In this document: piece after piece, positions 29,781-37,944 of the stretch
Numbering within the stretch: position 1 is the first letter of the stretch
Layout of the letters: each line of letters opens with the position of its first letter
NCBI GenBank assembly: GCA_938010435.1
Contig: CALLUS010000005.1
Span: 310,001 to 374,000 of the forward strand
Reading direction: 5' to 3'
DNA: 64,000 nt
Source of the DNA: an uncultured Rhizobiaceae group bacterium
Lineage (GTDB): Bacteria; Pseudomonadota; Alphaproteobacteria; Rhizobiales; Rhizobiaceae
The notes under the pieces: generated by a model
The model's input: the letters and a program-made list of their open reading frames with translations, nothing else
What the model was told of the DNA's origin: nothing
The model's database searches: none
Position numbers and translations under genes: made by a program

Positions 29781-30941
29781 TTATTGGTGTTCAACAATGA
29801 ATTTTGCTCTGTGATACAATTCGTCGAATGTTATGATTTCTGGCGAACTGGTGTTTCCACGATACATTTCAAACGAACGTATTTTTTGATCGTTGATGCC
29901 GTTTTCAGATACGAACTCGTCAAACTGGCCAATAAGTACGATTGATTTTGGTTTGAAATTGTAAAGCACTTCGCCGGTTGGATCGCCACCTTTGTCAAAC
30001 GGACGCAATTGATCTTGGAATGTCTTTGCAGCCTCAGCAACCGATGCCTGCGCTTGTACAATAGCGCCCGTCAGTTCTGAAGATGGAGCCCAAGCACCCG
30101 ATCGATAAGGTCTTCGGTTGTCCAATAATTCGGTTCGGTGATGTTTTATTTCGACGTAACACAACGAGCTCACTAGGGCCTGTGTCTTCATGAGTGCATC
30201 GGCACGCTTTCCAACGCTCCCAACCGATGCACCGCTAATGGTGTTTTCCAATTTGCTATCGTCCAAGCTTGTCAAAAATATAAATGACAATCCATAGCCA
30301 AATATCCAAGAATTTTTCTCAAAAAATTTCTGCCAAACGCCTTCGTTCGACAGGCCTTTTTCAGATTTTACGCGGTCAAAAAATTGATCATCGGTAAGAA
30401 ACCGATTAAACAGTTCTAGCTGTGAGCGTCGATAACCAATCGCGATTAGGTCTTTCTTGAGATCACCACTTTCCGCAAGCTGATCGAATATTTCTGCATG
30501 CTCAGCCAGTAGCCGAAGTGCTTGTGATGGATCGAGCAGAAGACCTTTAAGCTCTTCATCGGAGACATTGAGCTTTCCACTATCTGGAAAATTTATGCGT
30601 TTCACGTTCAGTAGAAAAGAAATCAGTTGATCAATCTCACTATGAATAAATGAGAAATACCACGCATTGGATGGTCCAGATTTGTTATTAAATTTTTGAA
30701 TTGTAAGCGTAAATATCCCACGGTCATCTTCAAAAAACTTAGCAACAATTTCATAACGGCCTTTAGGGGTGCTGCGCAGAACCAACTCGTCCTTTTCAAT
30801 CGCATATGCGTGTCCGCCAGCTACATCCATGACCTTTGACGCTATGCGTATGGATCGACCAGAATGGGGTTGGTGAATTCTTGGGCTCGCGTATGTCTTG
30901 TTTGGGAGCTTGTTGTTGTGGATGTCTCGCTCGTCGTTCAC
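29781..30941 (-). CDS. sduA: Shedu-family anti-phage defence nuclease (SduA, DUF4263)
   Basis: Single-gene phage defence protein; characterised Shedu proteins are oligomeric PD-(D/E)XK nucleases that cut DNA. 386 residues. The C-terminal half carries the family features: GVWQKFFEKNSWIFG (about 201-215), the catalytic signature GKRADALM (Asp248) and YVEIKHH (Glu264, Lys266), then PYRSGAWAPSSELTGAIVQA and KPKSIVLIGQF. The N-terminal half (about 1-190) is the variable sensor region, without a domain I recognise. The start is GTG at 30941 with a weak ribosome-binding site. A palindrome lies 20 nt upstream. The SEC-C gene is directly upstream on the same strand. Confidence 0.85.
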   Translation of the reverse strand: MNDERDIHNNKLPNKTYASPRIHQPHSGRSIRIASKVMDVAGGHAYAIEKDELVLRSTPKGRYEIVAKFFEDDRGIFTLTIQKFNNKSGPSNAWYFSFIHSEIDQLISFLLNVKRINFPDSGKLNVSDEELKGLLLDPSQALRLLAEHAEIFDQLAESGDLKKDLIAIGYRRSQLELFNRFLTDDQFFDRVKSEKGLSNEGVWQKFFEKNSWIFGYGLSFIFLTSLDDSKLENTISGASVGSVGKRADALMKTQALVSSLCYVEIKHHRTELLDNRRPYRSGAWAPSSELTGAIVQAQASVAEAAKTFQDQLRPFDKGGDPTGEVLYNFKPKSIVLIGQFDEFVSENGINDQKIRSFEMYRGNTSSPEIITFDELYHRAKFIVEHQ

Positions 30942-30960
30942 TGCGTCATTTGCTTTCGTC

Positions 30961-30975
30961 GATCAAATTTTGATC
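30961..30975. promoter_or_regulatory. Palindrome upstream of the Shedu gene, candidate operator
   Basis: GATCAAA-T-TTTGATC, two perfect 7-bp arms around one base, 20 nt upstream of the Shedu GTG. The position suits a repressor site over the promoter or 5' UTR; no regulator is identified nearby. Confidence 0.4.
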
Positions 30976-31210
30976 AATGATAGCAATCAATTTGACCGAT
31001 AGCTACGTTGCCGATTTGGTCTGCCCATTTCCCAATTTTCTGTTGATCAAGATTTTTTCTTCTAACCATTGATTAAACGAATTGGGTCGGAGGCCGAATG
31101 GGGAATGAAAAACGGCCGAAAAACCAAACTGATTGCCAACTGCAATAGGATGAAAATTCAGTACCCAATTACTATTTTACCCGTCGCTAACGTCTGGATT
31201 GAGCCAAACA

Positions 31211-32635
31211 CTAATCGTTCTTGGAATCCTTCGACTTGGCGTCTGATCTCGCCGCAGCGTCCTCGATCATATTGTTTAAGTTGATCCCGATGCCAGCAAT
31301 ATTTGGTTGTAGTAGAACGTATCTTGAAATTGATGCCAACCACGATCGACGCTTTACTGGACTAGGCAGATCCAGGTCATTGGTTATTGCATCGATGGTT
31401 TTTTGAATTGATACGATGTGACGTAGTCGTTGCGATTCAAAATAGGGGTGAAGGTCGACAAGTCTGTCCAGATATCGTTGTGACTTTTTAAGAAAGTTCA
31501 TATCTCCAGCCGACTGAGCAACAAAAGAAGAGATGAATGCATAATCGGATTTTTCCGCATTTCCCAAATTTTCGAAATTGACCGAACGGATTAAACGAAA
31601 AGCTTCGTCTTGGTTTCCTTGTCGCAAGGCGCATTCTGCTTGGAACGTCAAAAGCACCTCATCATTCTCATGTAGATAGGCCGCCGAGTAAGATAATTTA
31701 GCTTCTTCGAATTTTCCAGAGTATCGCTGTGCATCCGCAATGCCGCGGTAAACCATGCTAATCCCAGCGTCAGTTAACTCGGCCTGCTCAGACAACATTT
31801 TTTCACTGCGGGTGACAACTTCATCCAATAGAACTGAATCACGGGTGATAATTCCAAGTCCCTCAAGGGCTTTGCACAACCAAGTTTCAGCTTCGAATGA
31901 TAGACTCTGATCATCGTCAAGTTGTCGGCCGAAGTCGATGGTTTTTTTAAACGCGTCGCACGCGCCTTTCTCGTCATGTGCTAGAACCAGCTCGAATGAT
32001 TTTGCGCCAAGATACTGGAGCTTATCAACATTACTTGTGGTTAAACTACAAATTTGATCTATAAACGCTAGCTTCTCAGTCAGCCCCATTTTCGAGCCGT
32101 TAAGGTCGAGATATATTTGCAATATTTCGACGTCGTCATCGCTAGCAGATACTTCACCAATGGCAGCAATCGCCTTTGCAGCAGCACCACGATCCTCGCT
32201 CATTAGCGCACAAATACCATTGTGATACGCAATCTTCCTAGTCCAACGAGGGTCATCAATATTTAGCGTTAGCCGATCGAGAGCTTCAATAGCTTTATGA
32301 AGAAGGCCATATCGAGCATAAGCCATCATCAATAGGCCCACGTGGTCTGACAAAGCAGAAATGTCGATCTGCATCAATCGACTTTGACGAACCTCTGGAT
32401 CGATACTCACTGCGCGTGCAGTATGACTGATATGCCAAATCGTGTATTGAGTAACATCTGCTCGAAGACATTTTATCGCCCTGAGCCATTGATCGTCTGC
32501 AGCCCACTTTCTCCACTCTTTGCCAATCTTAGCACTGCCCGGAAGCCTACCTTTGCAACAGTCTCTAAAAATTAAACCTGATCCGCAAAGACATAAAGAT
32601 TTCGACTTAGGTTTATATTGTTGATATTTTGCCAA
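31211..32635 (-). CDS. SEC-C motif protein with helical (TPR-like) repeats, function unknown
   Basis: A 474-residue cytoplasmic protein. Residues 15-27 form a SEC-C zinc motif, CLCGSGLIFRDCC (Cys15, Cys17, Cys26, Cys27), known from SecA tails and many proteins of unknown role. The rest is almost entirely helical with TPR-like pairs, for example AYHNGICALMSEDRGAAAKAI, VYRGIADAQRYSGKFEEAKL and ECALRQGNQDEAFRLI. No catalytic domain is seen. The start is TTG at 32635 with GGAG six bases upstream; an in-frame stop just upstream excludes a longer form. It lies 269 nt upstream of the Shedu gene, same strand, in a region inserted between ribosomal operons. Role in defence is inference from context. 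Confidence 0.75.
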   Translation of the reverse strand: MAKYQQYKPKSKSLCLCGSGLIFRDCCKGRLPGSAKIGKEWRKWAADDQWLRAIKCLRADVTQYTIWHISHTARAVSIDPEVRQSRLMQIDISALSDHVGLLMMAYARYGLLHKAIEALDRLTLNIDDPRWTRKIAYHNGICALMSEDRGAAAKAIAAIGEVSASDDDVEILQIYLDLNGSKMGLTEKLAFIDQICSLTTSNVDKLQYLGAKSFELVLAHDEKGACDAFKKTIDFGRQLDDDQSLSFEAETWLCKALEGLGIITRDSVLLDEVVTRSEKMLSEQAELTDAGISMVYRGIADAQRYSGKFEEAKLSYSAAYLHENDEVLLTFQAECALRQGNQDEAFRLIRSVNFENLGNAEKSDYAFISSFVAQSAGDMNFLKKSQRYLDRLVDLHPYFESQRLRHIVSIQKTIDAITNDLDLPSPVKRRSWLASISRYVLLQPNIAGIGINLNNMIEDAAARSDAKSKDSKND

Positions 32636-32719
32636 AAGAGCTCCGCAAATTTCTGCATGATCCTAATTCTAATTTCAGATTGTAACCATAAAATTGCGCT
32701 TAACGGTCATCCAGAATTT

Positions 32720-32908
32720 TTATGCCCCACTTATCTTGAACGGCAGCTTTGTTGAAATCGAGCGCTGGTTCCTAACTTCGTTCGAACGACCACAATGGGC
32801 CGTCAGCACCAAAAATAAGAAATGCCCTCCACCTGCCCAAGGCTTAATCCAGCCATTGCCAGCTTTTATGGTGATTGCTCCCAACTTAAATGGAGCTTCT
32901 TCCATCAC
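32720..32908 (-). CDS. Possible small ORF coupled to the Tat-signal gene
   Basis: A 62-codon frame opening GTGATG on the last codons of the upstream Tat-signal gene (TGATG stop/start overlap). The product (EEAPFKLGAITIKAGNGW, then a hydrophobic HFLFLVLTAHC stretch and a basic tail) is not recognised. The coupling is the only support; it may not be expressed. The rest of the 32636-32904 gap shows nothing else. Confidence 0.25.
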   Translation of the reverse strand: MMEEAPFKLGAITIKAGNGWIKPWAGGGHFLFLVLTAHCGRSNEVRNQRSISTKLPFKISGA

Positions 32909-33477
32909 GAACGGTCAGATGAAACTCCGTTTTGAGTGCCCGTTTCATCTAACTGTAGCTCTTTATCGTCGAGCTGATCTGTTTCCAGCTGGTCTGCTTC
33001 ACCGACCTCAATCTCATCCAATTCAAGCGTATCGCCTTCCTCCTCCGCCAAAGCCTCGTGCTCGGCTTCCAGCCATTCAACTTCATCAGTAGGCTCCACC
33101 AACTCCGGCTCTGGCTGTTGTGCCTCGGATTTCATCTCGAGACGTTTTTTCACCCTGCCCAACAAACTGTCATCATCTGTCTTCACAAGTTTGGAAACAG
33201 ACCTTTGCAGCAATGGGTTGGGCTTTATGACACCTTCTGACACCAGTTGCGTGACATAGCTTTTTGCTTCTGCAGCGGGAATATTGAGGAGAGTTTGTAA
33301 AGCGTGCGGCGGACACTCGCCGTGCAACCCGCTCATATAAATCGCCCAAAATCGCGCTTGTGTTGGCACTGTAACTGCCGCAGACGGAACGGCCGCGGAA
33401 GTGCCAAATGACAGGCCTGGCAGAGCGGGCAGCGTAAACACTGCGGCCACGGATTGTAGAAATCGACGTCTATTCAT
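32905..33477 (-). CDS. Hypothetical protein with twin-arginine signal and acidic C-terminal tail
   Basis: A 190-residue product from MNRRRFLQSVAAVF, a clear Tat-type signal (RRRFLQ) followed by a hydrophobic stretch. The middle (about 45-105) looks like a small winged-helix-like module (HALQTLLNIPAAEAKSYVTQ, LVSEGVIKPNPLLQ). The last 75 residues are very rich in Glu/Asp (EALAEEEGDTLELDEIEVGE). The longer frame to 33534 would add 19 residues before the signal and is rejected. Function unknown; not related to its neighbours by anything I can see. Confidence 0.7.
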   Translation of the reverse strand: MNRRRFLQSVAAVFTLPALPGLSFGTSAAVPSAAVTVPTQARFWAIYMSGLHGECPPHALQTLLNIPAAEAKSYVTQLVSEGVIKPNPLLQRSVSKLVKTDDDSLLGRVKKRLEMKSEAQQPEPELVEPTDEVEWLEAEHEALAEEEGDTLELDEIEVGEADQLETDQLDDKELQLDETGTQNGVSSDRS

Positions 33478-33706
33478 GAAGCCAATATAGGGCCAATTTC
33501 TCAGATTACGAAGGGGAAGCTGGTTTTTCTTCACTTTTTGGCCAATTCAAAGGCATTCGTTCACAGACGTCTATTCACAATCTCTCACTTAAGGACTCTC
33601 ACTCAGAGGCTCCCACCCTGCAATATGCAGCGCATCAAACTTCACTTGACCCAAGACAAACCCCAAAGCACCCTAGCTGTGCGTGAAAACATCAACGAAT
33701 TCGACT

Positions 33707-34351
33707 ATGGATTTCATCTTAAACAACGCAGCAGTTCTGGTTCACATGGCCAGCTTGTTATATGTGATCGCTTTTTTGGTGCGCGATCAGTTGATGCTGC
33801 GCATCCTCGTTCTCATCGCAACCCTTCTATATATTGGCTACTACTACTTCGTTCCAGAAATTCCCCTTTGGGATGCCATATTCTGGAGCCTGGTTTTGGG
33901 TGCAGCTAACTTGTATGTAACTGTCCGAATTTTGCTACAACGCACCACTTTCAACATGACCGGCGCCGAAAAGCGCCTTTGCGACCGCTTTGACACGATG
34001 ACACCCGGCGAATTCCGCCGCATGTTGAAAATCGCTCACTGGGACCATCGCGAAGCAATCCTAACTCAAGAAAACGAACCCGTTGATCGTCTCTACTATG
34101 TTCTAAACGGCACCGTTGATGTGGAAAAACAAGGGCGCAGTTTCGCCCTTGAAGCAGGCGTATTCATTGGCGAAGTGGCTTATTTTTTGAAGCGCGACGC
34201 CAGCGCCACGGTCAAAGTGTCTGGCATCCCAAATTATGTTTATTGGGAGCGCGATGAACTGCAAAAACTGGAACAGAAAAATCCAAGCATCCGCGTCGCC
34301 CTGCACTCTCTCCTAAACACAGACATGGCCACCAAAGTGGCGGTGAGTTAA
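33707..34351 (+). CDS. Popeye-domain/cyclic-nucleotide-binding-like membrane protein
   Basis: A 214-residue protein with three N-terminal hydrophobic segments (about 9-25, 31-49, 55-76) and a C-terminal beta-roll of the cNMP-binding fold (about 90-200), the layout of Popeye proteins. The phosphate-cassette region reads FIGEVAYFLKRDASATVKV. The Gly-Glu is kept, but the Arg that normally precedes the Ser/Thr-Ala is replaced by Ala, so nucleotide binding is uncertain. A GTG 24 nt upstream is an alternative start. It may read a second messenger; a membrane adenylate cyclase is encoded 21 kb away. Confidence 0.65.
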   Translation: MDFILNNAAVLVHMASLLYVIAFLVRDQLMLRILVLIATLLYIGYYYFVPEIPLWDAIFWSLVLGAANLYVTVRILLQRTTFNMTGAEKRLCDRFDTMTPGEFRRMLKIAHWDHREAILTQENEPVDRLYYVLNGTVDVEKQGRSFALEAGVFIGEVAYFLKRDASATVKVSGIPNYVYWERDELQKLEQKNPSIRVALHSLLNTDMATKVAVS

Positions 34352-34412
34352 GCCCCTCTCCCGCCACATGAGATACGACCTGCCAATCGTGATCAGTTGA
34401 GCCCACAGTATC

Positions 34413-35801
34413 CTAGTAGAAATGCTCAAAGATAAAGAGCGCTGTCCCCACATGACAAGTAAGGACGACCGCATACGTGGCTGCGATGATGAACCCGCTT
34501 TTCAAATTCAAAGCTTGTGGATCATTCCCAGCGGTATCAGCTTGGAACATTGCAGCAGCCAACCAAGCAAACGTGATGTAGGCAAAAGTTTCATAGCCCG
34601 CTTGCATCAAGATGACACCACCACCCACACTCATGACCATCATAGCCATGTTGGCTTGGCTTCGTGATAGAGAACGCGCCACACTCTGCATGATGTGACC
34701 ACCATCAAATGGCATCATAGGAACCATGTTCAACGCATTTCCCATACCGCAAAGCATGGCGGCATAAGCGAACCACCACCAACTCCAATGATCGCCTGCA
34801 TAGACTGCCGCTCCAGCTAAGGCGATTGAAGCAGGCGCGCAAATGCCCGGCCCCATGAGTGCGCAAAAAGCGCGATTGAATTCCGTCTTGTGGGCCTCAT
34901 TTGCAATGGCCAACCCGCCAAAGAACGGAACCAACATCAGTCGGTTCCCCTTCTGGCCAGTCAATTGATAGCCCAATAGATGACCGTATTCATGCAACAA
35001 TATGAGAGGAACCAATAATAACCCACCTTCCAAACCAAACATAAAAACAAAACTGGCAACAGCCAAAATTGATAGAACGAGATCATTTTTGTGGCGCTCC
35101 AAAAAGTCTCTGTTCTGACGTGTCTCGACAGTTGATCCTGCAGATCCAGGCGCCCAAGTCGCACCAGACGTGTCATCAGCCTTCACTTGCGAGTGAGCGT
35201 TTTGATGAACGGTTACAGTAGAGCCTAATGATGGATTTAGCGCAGGTTTTGAAGTTGCCTCGCTCTGTCGCGTGCAATCGTGCTCTTCATCCGTCAATTG
35301 CTTGAGTTTGCGAACTTGAGCTGCCAGCGCTCTTTTTAAGAGAAAACGGAGTTTAAAAAACGCAAAAACAGAAAGCTGGGAACATCGCTCCTCAATCGTC
35401 AAGATTGTTTGGTCACCGTGCGGAGCAAATGCCGAGACGCTGTAATGGATGTTTGAGCCCGGATATGGCTCACCATTAATTTCAATCAAACGGTAAATCG
35501 GGCACAGGTCTGTTCCACCAATTCGTTCACATTTGCGCGTTTGCATAATTTCGCTTGGTCCATCAACGAACGGAACATGGCCATTCAACACTAAGTTGCC
35601 ATCTGGTTGAATTTCATGATTTTCATTCATAAACGAGGGCAAAGCACCCCGCACTTGCTCATAGACTTGTTCAACCTTGTCTACAGGCACATCAACGACA
35701 GTGCTGAAAGTGAAAGGTTTTGCGCCAGTCCTATATGGTCGTGCAACCAGTGCTAGAAGTGCGTATCCGACAATTAGGCTCAATATAATAAACAACAACA
35801 T
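34413..35801 (-). CDS. Site-2-protease-like (M50) membrane metalloprotease with N-terminal extra domain
   Basis: A 462-residue protein. One N-terminal hydrophobic segment is followed by a soluble domain (about 28-165) that may be SRPBCC/START-like (TFSTVVDVPVDKVEQVYEQV) and a linker (170-235). The membrane protease part has the zinc motif LLHEYGHLLGY (HExxH at 270-274) and the second ligand region NMVPMMPFDGGH (about 358-369). M50 enzymes cut transmembrane segments to release signalling domains. No anti-sigma or other obvious substrate gene is adjacent. It ends 62 nt from the convergent Popeye-like gene. Confidence 0.8.
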   Translation of the reverse strand: MLLFIILSLIVGYALLALVARPYRTGAKPFTFSTVVDVPVDKVEQVYEQVRGALPSFMNENHEIQPDGNLVLNGHVPFVDGPSEIMQTRKCERIGGTDLCPIYRLIEINGEPYPGSNIHYSVSAFAPHGDQTILTIEERCSQLSVFAFFKLRFLLKRALAAQVRKLKQLTDEEHDCTRQSEATSKPALNPSLGSTVTVHQNAHSQVKADDTSGATWAPGSAGSTVETRQNRDFLERHKNDLVLSILAVASFVFMFGLEGGLLLVPLILLHEYGHLLGYQLTGQKGNRLMLVPFFGGLAIANEAHKTEFNRAFCALMGPGICAPASIALAGAAVYAGDHWSWWWFAYAAMLCGMGNALNMVPMMPFDGGHIMQSVARSLSRSQANMAMMVMSVGGGVILMQAGYETFAYITFAWLAAAMFQADTAGNDPQALNLKSGFIIAATYAVVLTCHVGTALFIFEHFY

Positions 35802-35869
35802 TTATGTATTCCCCTCTGCATTACACAACAGTTTAGAATTCACAAATTTATATTTATTTGCCTTCGAAT

Positions 35870-35940
35870 TTTGATCAGATTTACATTTAAATAAATGTAA
35901 ATTATTTAATCGCAAATTTACAGAATACAGACTGATCAAA
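35870..35940. repeat. Nested inverted repeats in an AT-rich gap
   Basis: Inner arms ATTTACATTT/AAATGTAAAT (35879-35902, perfect 10 bp, 4-nt centre) lie inside outer arms TTTGATCAG (35870-35878)/CTGATCAAA (35932-35940). The segment sits between the metallo-beta-lactamase gene stop and the M50 protease start, both minus strand. It could be an operator or a hairpin ending the upstream transcript; there is no clear T-run. Confidence 0.6.
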
Positions 35941-35978
35941 CTGGAAAAACGTAATCCCAGAATCTCCACCGATGCCTA

Positions 35979-37049
35979 TCATTTAACCGGAAGTTGTAGT
36001 GTAACCAGATCAGTTCCAACAATGGCGTTCCCCGAAAACCCGCCAGCGGTTACGGACTGTTTGTAAGAATCTTCGCTCAGCGCTCCTCCTGGAATGGGAT
36101 ATGGTCCCTGCTTTGCGGCTCCCATTGGCGGAATAAGATGGGTCAACATCAGGTGTTTGGCGCCCACTCGTTTGGCCATCGCTCCAAGGTCCGTTGCCGT
36201 GCTTTGGCGAAAATAAATTGGTGGTGGAAATCCACTGTCTTTGTCCGGCCCCATAACGGGATGAATGGTCGAGTGGACAATAACATCAACACCATTGGCA
36301 AGTTTTTCAACTTGTTCGGAAGTCGATGACGAACGTGGCGGTTTTGCTTTGTCGTTTCCTGCATCCCCGCCAATCACAACACTGCCTGCGGGCGTATCCA
36401 CCCGATAAGATGCATGGCCAGGAATATGTCTGGAAGTGATGGCACTCACTTTAATATCGCCAGAAGACCAAACAACACTTGGATCAGCCGCAGGCGCGAA
36501 AGCTATGACATTAATGAGGTCGGCGGGGCCACCAGGTGCACGCTTGCTGTTCTCAGCCAATCGCTGGGCCATTTCACCAGACTGAATAAGTGCGTCTCCG
36601 ATATGTTTGGCAAAGTTGCGACCGCTTAAGACATGGCCTTTTGGTGACTTAGCATCTTCAGATACGACAAAATCAATTTTGGGTCCTTTGGAGAAAAAGT
36701 GCCATCTCAATTGCATAAGTTCAGTGAGCCCTTCGGTATGATCGGAATGCATGTGCGTTAAAAACACAGCATTCAATTTGGCAACAGGAACACCAACTTG
36801 AGATATTCTTTGCGTTGTACCACGACCGGCATCAAACTGCAGTTTTACAGCACCGCATTTATTACTGTCATCGCCATACTGAACCAAAGTGCCTGCCCCG
36901 GCTTGACCTTTAAACACTGGTGGACCGCCTTGTGTTCCAGTCAGGGTAATCTTCATACACGGAGCAGCAAAAGCAGCCTGCGCAAACATAAAAGCGGCGC
37001 ATGAAACAGTGCCTCCCACAGCCATTTTCATCATTGCAACCTTCTTCAT
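35979..37049 (-). CDS. Secreted metallo-beta-lactamase-fold hydrolase
   Basis: A 356-residue exported enzyme. The start MKKVAMMKMAVGG at 37049 has GGAGGA upstream and opens a signal peptide ending AQAAFA before APCMKITL. The open frame continues 82 codons upstream without sign of coding. The zinc motif is THMHSDHTEG, with later ligand regions ITSRHIPGHA, VVIGGDAGND and LMLTHLIPP, like the tRNase Z/arylsulfatase branch of the MBL fold. The substrate is not predictable from the motifs. Confidence 0.85.
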   Translation of the reverse strand: MKKVAMMKMAVGGTVSCAAFMFAQAAFAAPCMKITLTGTQGGPPVFKGQAGAGTLVQYGDDSNKCGAVKLQFDAGRGTTQRISQVGVPVAKLNAVFLTHMHSDHTEGLTELMQLRWHFFSKGPKIDFVVSEDAKSPKGHVLSGRNFAKHIGDALIQSGEMAQRLAENSKRAPGGPADLINVIAFAPAADPSVVWSSGDIKVSAITSRHIPGHASYRVDTPAGSVVIGGDAGNDKAKPPRSSSTSEQVEKLANGVDVIVHSTIHPVMGPDKDSGFPPPIYFRQSTATDLGAMAKRVGAKHLMLTHLIPPMGAAKQGPYPIPGGALSEDSYKQSVTAGGFSGNAIVGTDLVTLQLPVK

Positions 37050-37468
37050 TTGATCCTCCACGACATAGATCGGTTTCTTATGCAGGATTATGTGGATTTT
37101 TCTGAATGATTGCAAAATATATCGATAATTTATTCCACAGGGCGAATTTGAGCGGATCATGGCGGTACTCATCCAACGTTCAATTGGTGTCTTGGAAAAT
37201 TTACGAGCTCGGAAAGCCAAGCCATTCTCGATGGCGTTTAAGAGGCACTGCAACCAGTCGATACTATTTAGCAGTTTCATCGATAACTCGATCAACCGAA
37301 AAGTCAGCTAAGGAGACAAAGCTATCCACGGCCTCGCATTATCGTAGGGCTGCTTCTGGTCTGGGACCAATACGCAGTTTCATTTGATTCAGGCTTCTCT
37401 TAGAGTTGATCAACGTAACGGCTTCGTGATGACGAAGGCCTAATGTCCTGGAAGGCGGAGAATATCCC
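37050..37468. other. Divergent intergenic region with palindromes
   Basis: About 420 nt between the MBL-fold gene and the broken Rrf2 gene. It holds GTTGATCAAC (37405-37414), a perfect 10-bp palindrome, and CTTCGT/ACGAAG around GATG (37422-37437). Both lie close to the Rrf2 start and could be operator sites for that regulator. Short frames on both strands here resemble no family I know. Confidence 0.35.
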
Positions 37469-37935
37469 TTGAGTGCAGATCAGTCTTTAGCCGTTGCGAC
37501 GAATGCGATGTGCGTTATTGCATTTTCCTCTCCGAAAACTGTTAGCGCAGCTTTTGTCGCAGAACAGATATCACTGAATCCCGTCGTGGTTCGTCGAACA
37601 ATGGGAAAGCTCGTAACCGCAGGCCTCGTTTTTCCACACAAGGCTCCAACGGGGGATATTCTCTAAGGCATCCCGCCGAGAACATTTCCTTGCAAGATGT
37701 ATATGACGCTCTTTCCGAAAAGGGCGTTTTTGAACACAATTATACAGCTCCAATGGCCAACTGCGAAGAAGGTCGCGCAATAGGTTTGGTTCTCTCGGAC
37801 ACATTTGGAAAGGCCGAAAGCGCCTTTGCAAATGTTCTTCGCGATGTGACTTTAGCAGATGTTCTAAGGCTCTCTCAAACCACTTTACTTGCCCTTCTTC
37901 AATACATAACAAGCACTGTGTTGGTTATATATTAG
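37469..37935 (+). pseudogene. Frameshifted Rrf2-family transcriptional regulator (YwnA-like)
   Basis: Two overlapping frames together encode one Rrf2 protein. Frame 1 (from TTG at 37469) gives LAVATNAMCVIAFSSPKT and the helix NPVVVRRTMGKL, and stops at 37664-37666. Frame 2 gives GGYSLRHPAENISLQDVYDA and the C-terminal TLADVL region, to 37935. Restoring one G near 37643 (GG to GGG) yields KGSNGGYSLR, the usual Rrf2 wing. Only one cysteine is present, so not an Fe-S type. The regulator probably controlled the adjacent azoreductase. Decay or a sequencing error in a homopolymer are both possible. Confidence 0.8.
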
Positions 37936-37944
37936 GATATCATT

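Noticed and set aside
37050-37295. 82-codon N-terminal extension of the MBL-fold gene
   Set aside because: The signal peptide and the GGAGGA site place the start at 37049; the extension shows no family similarity.
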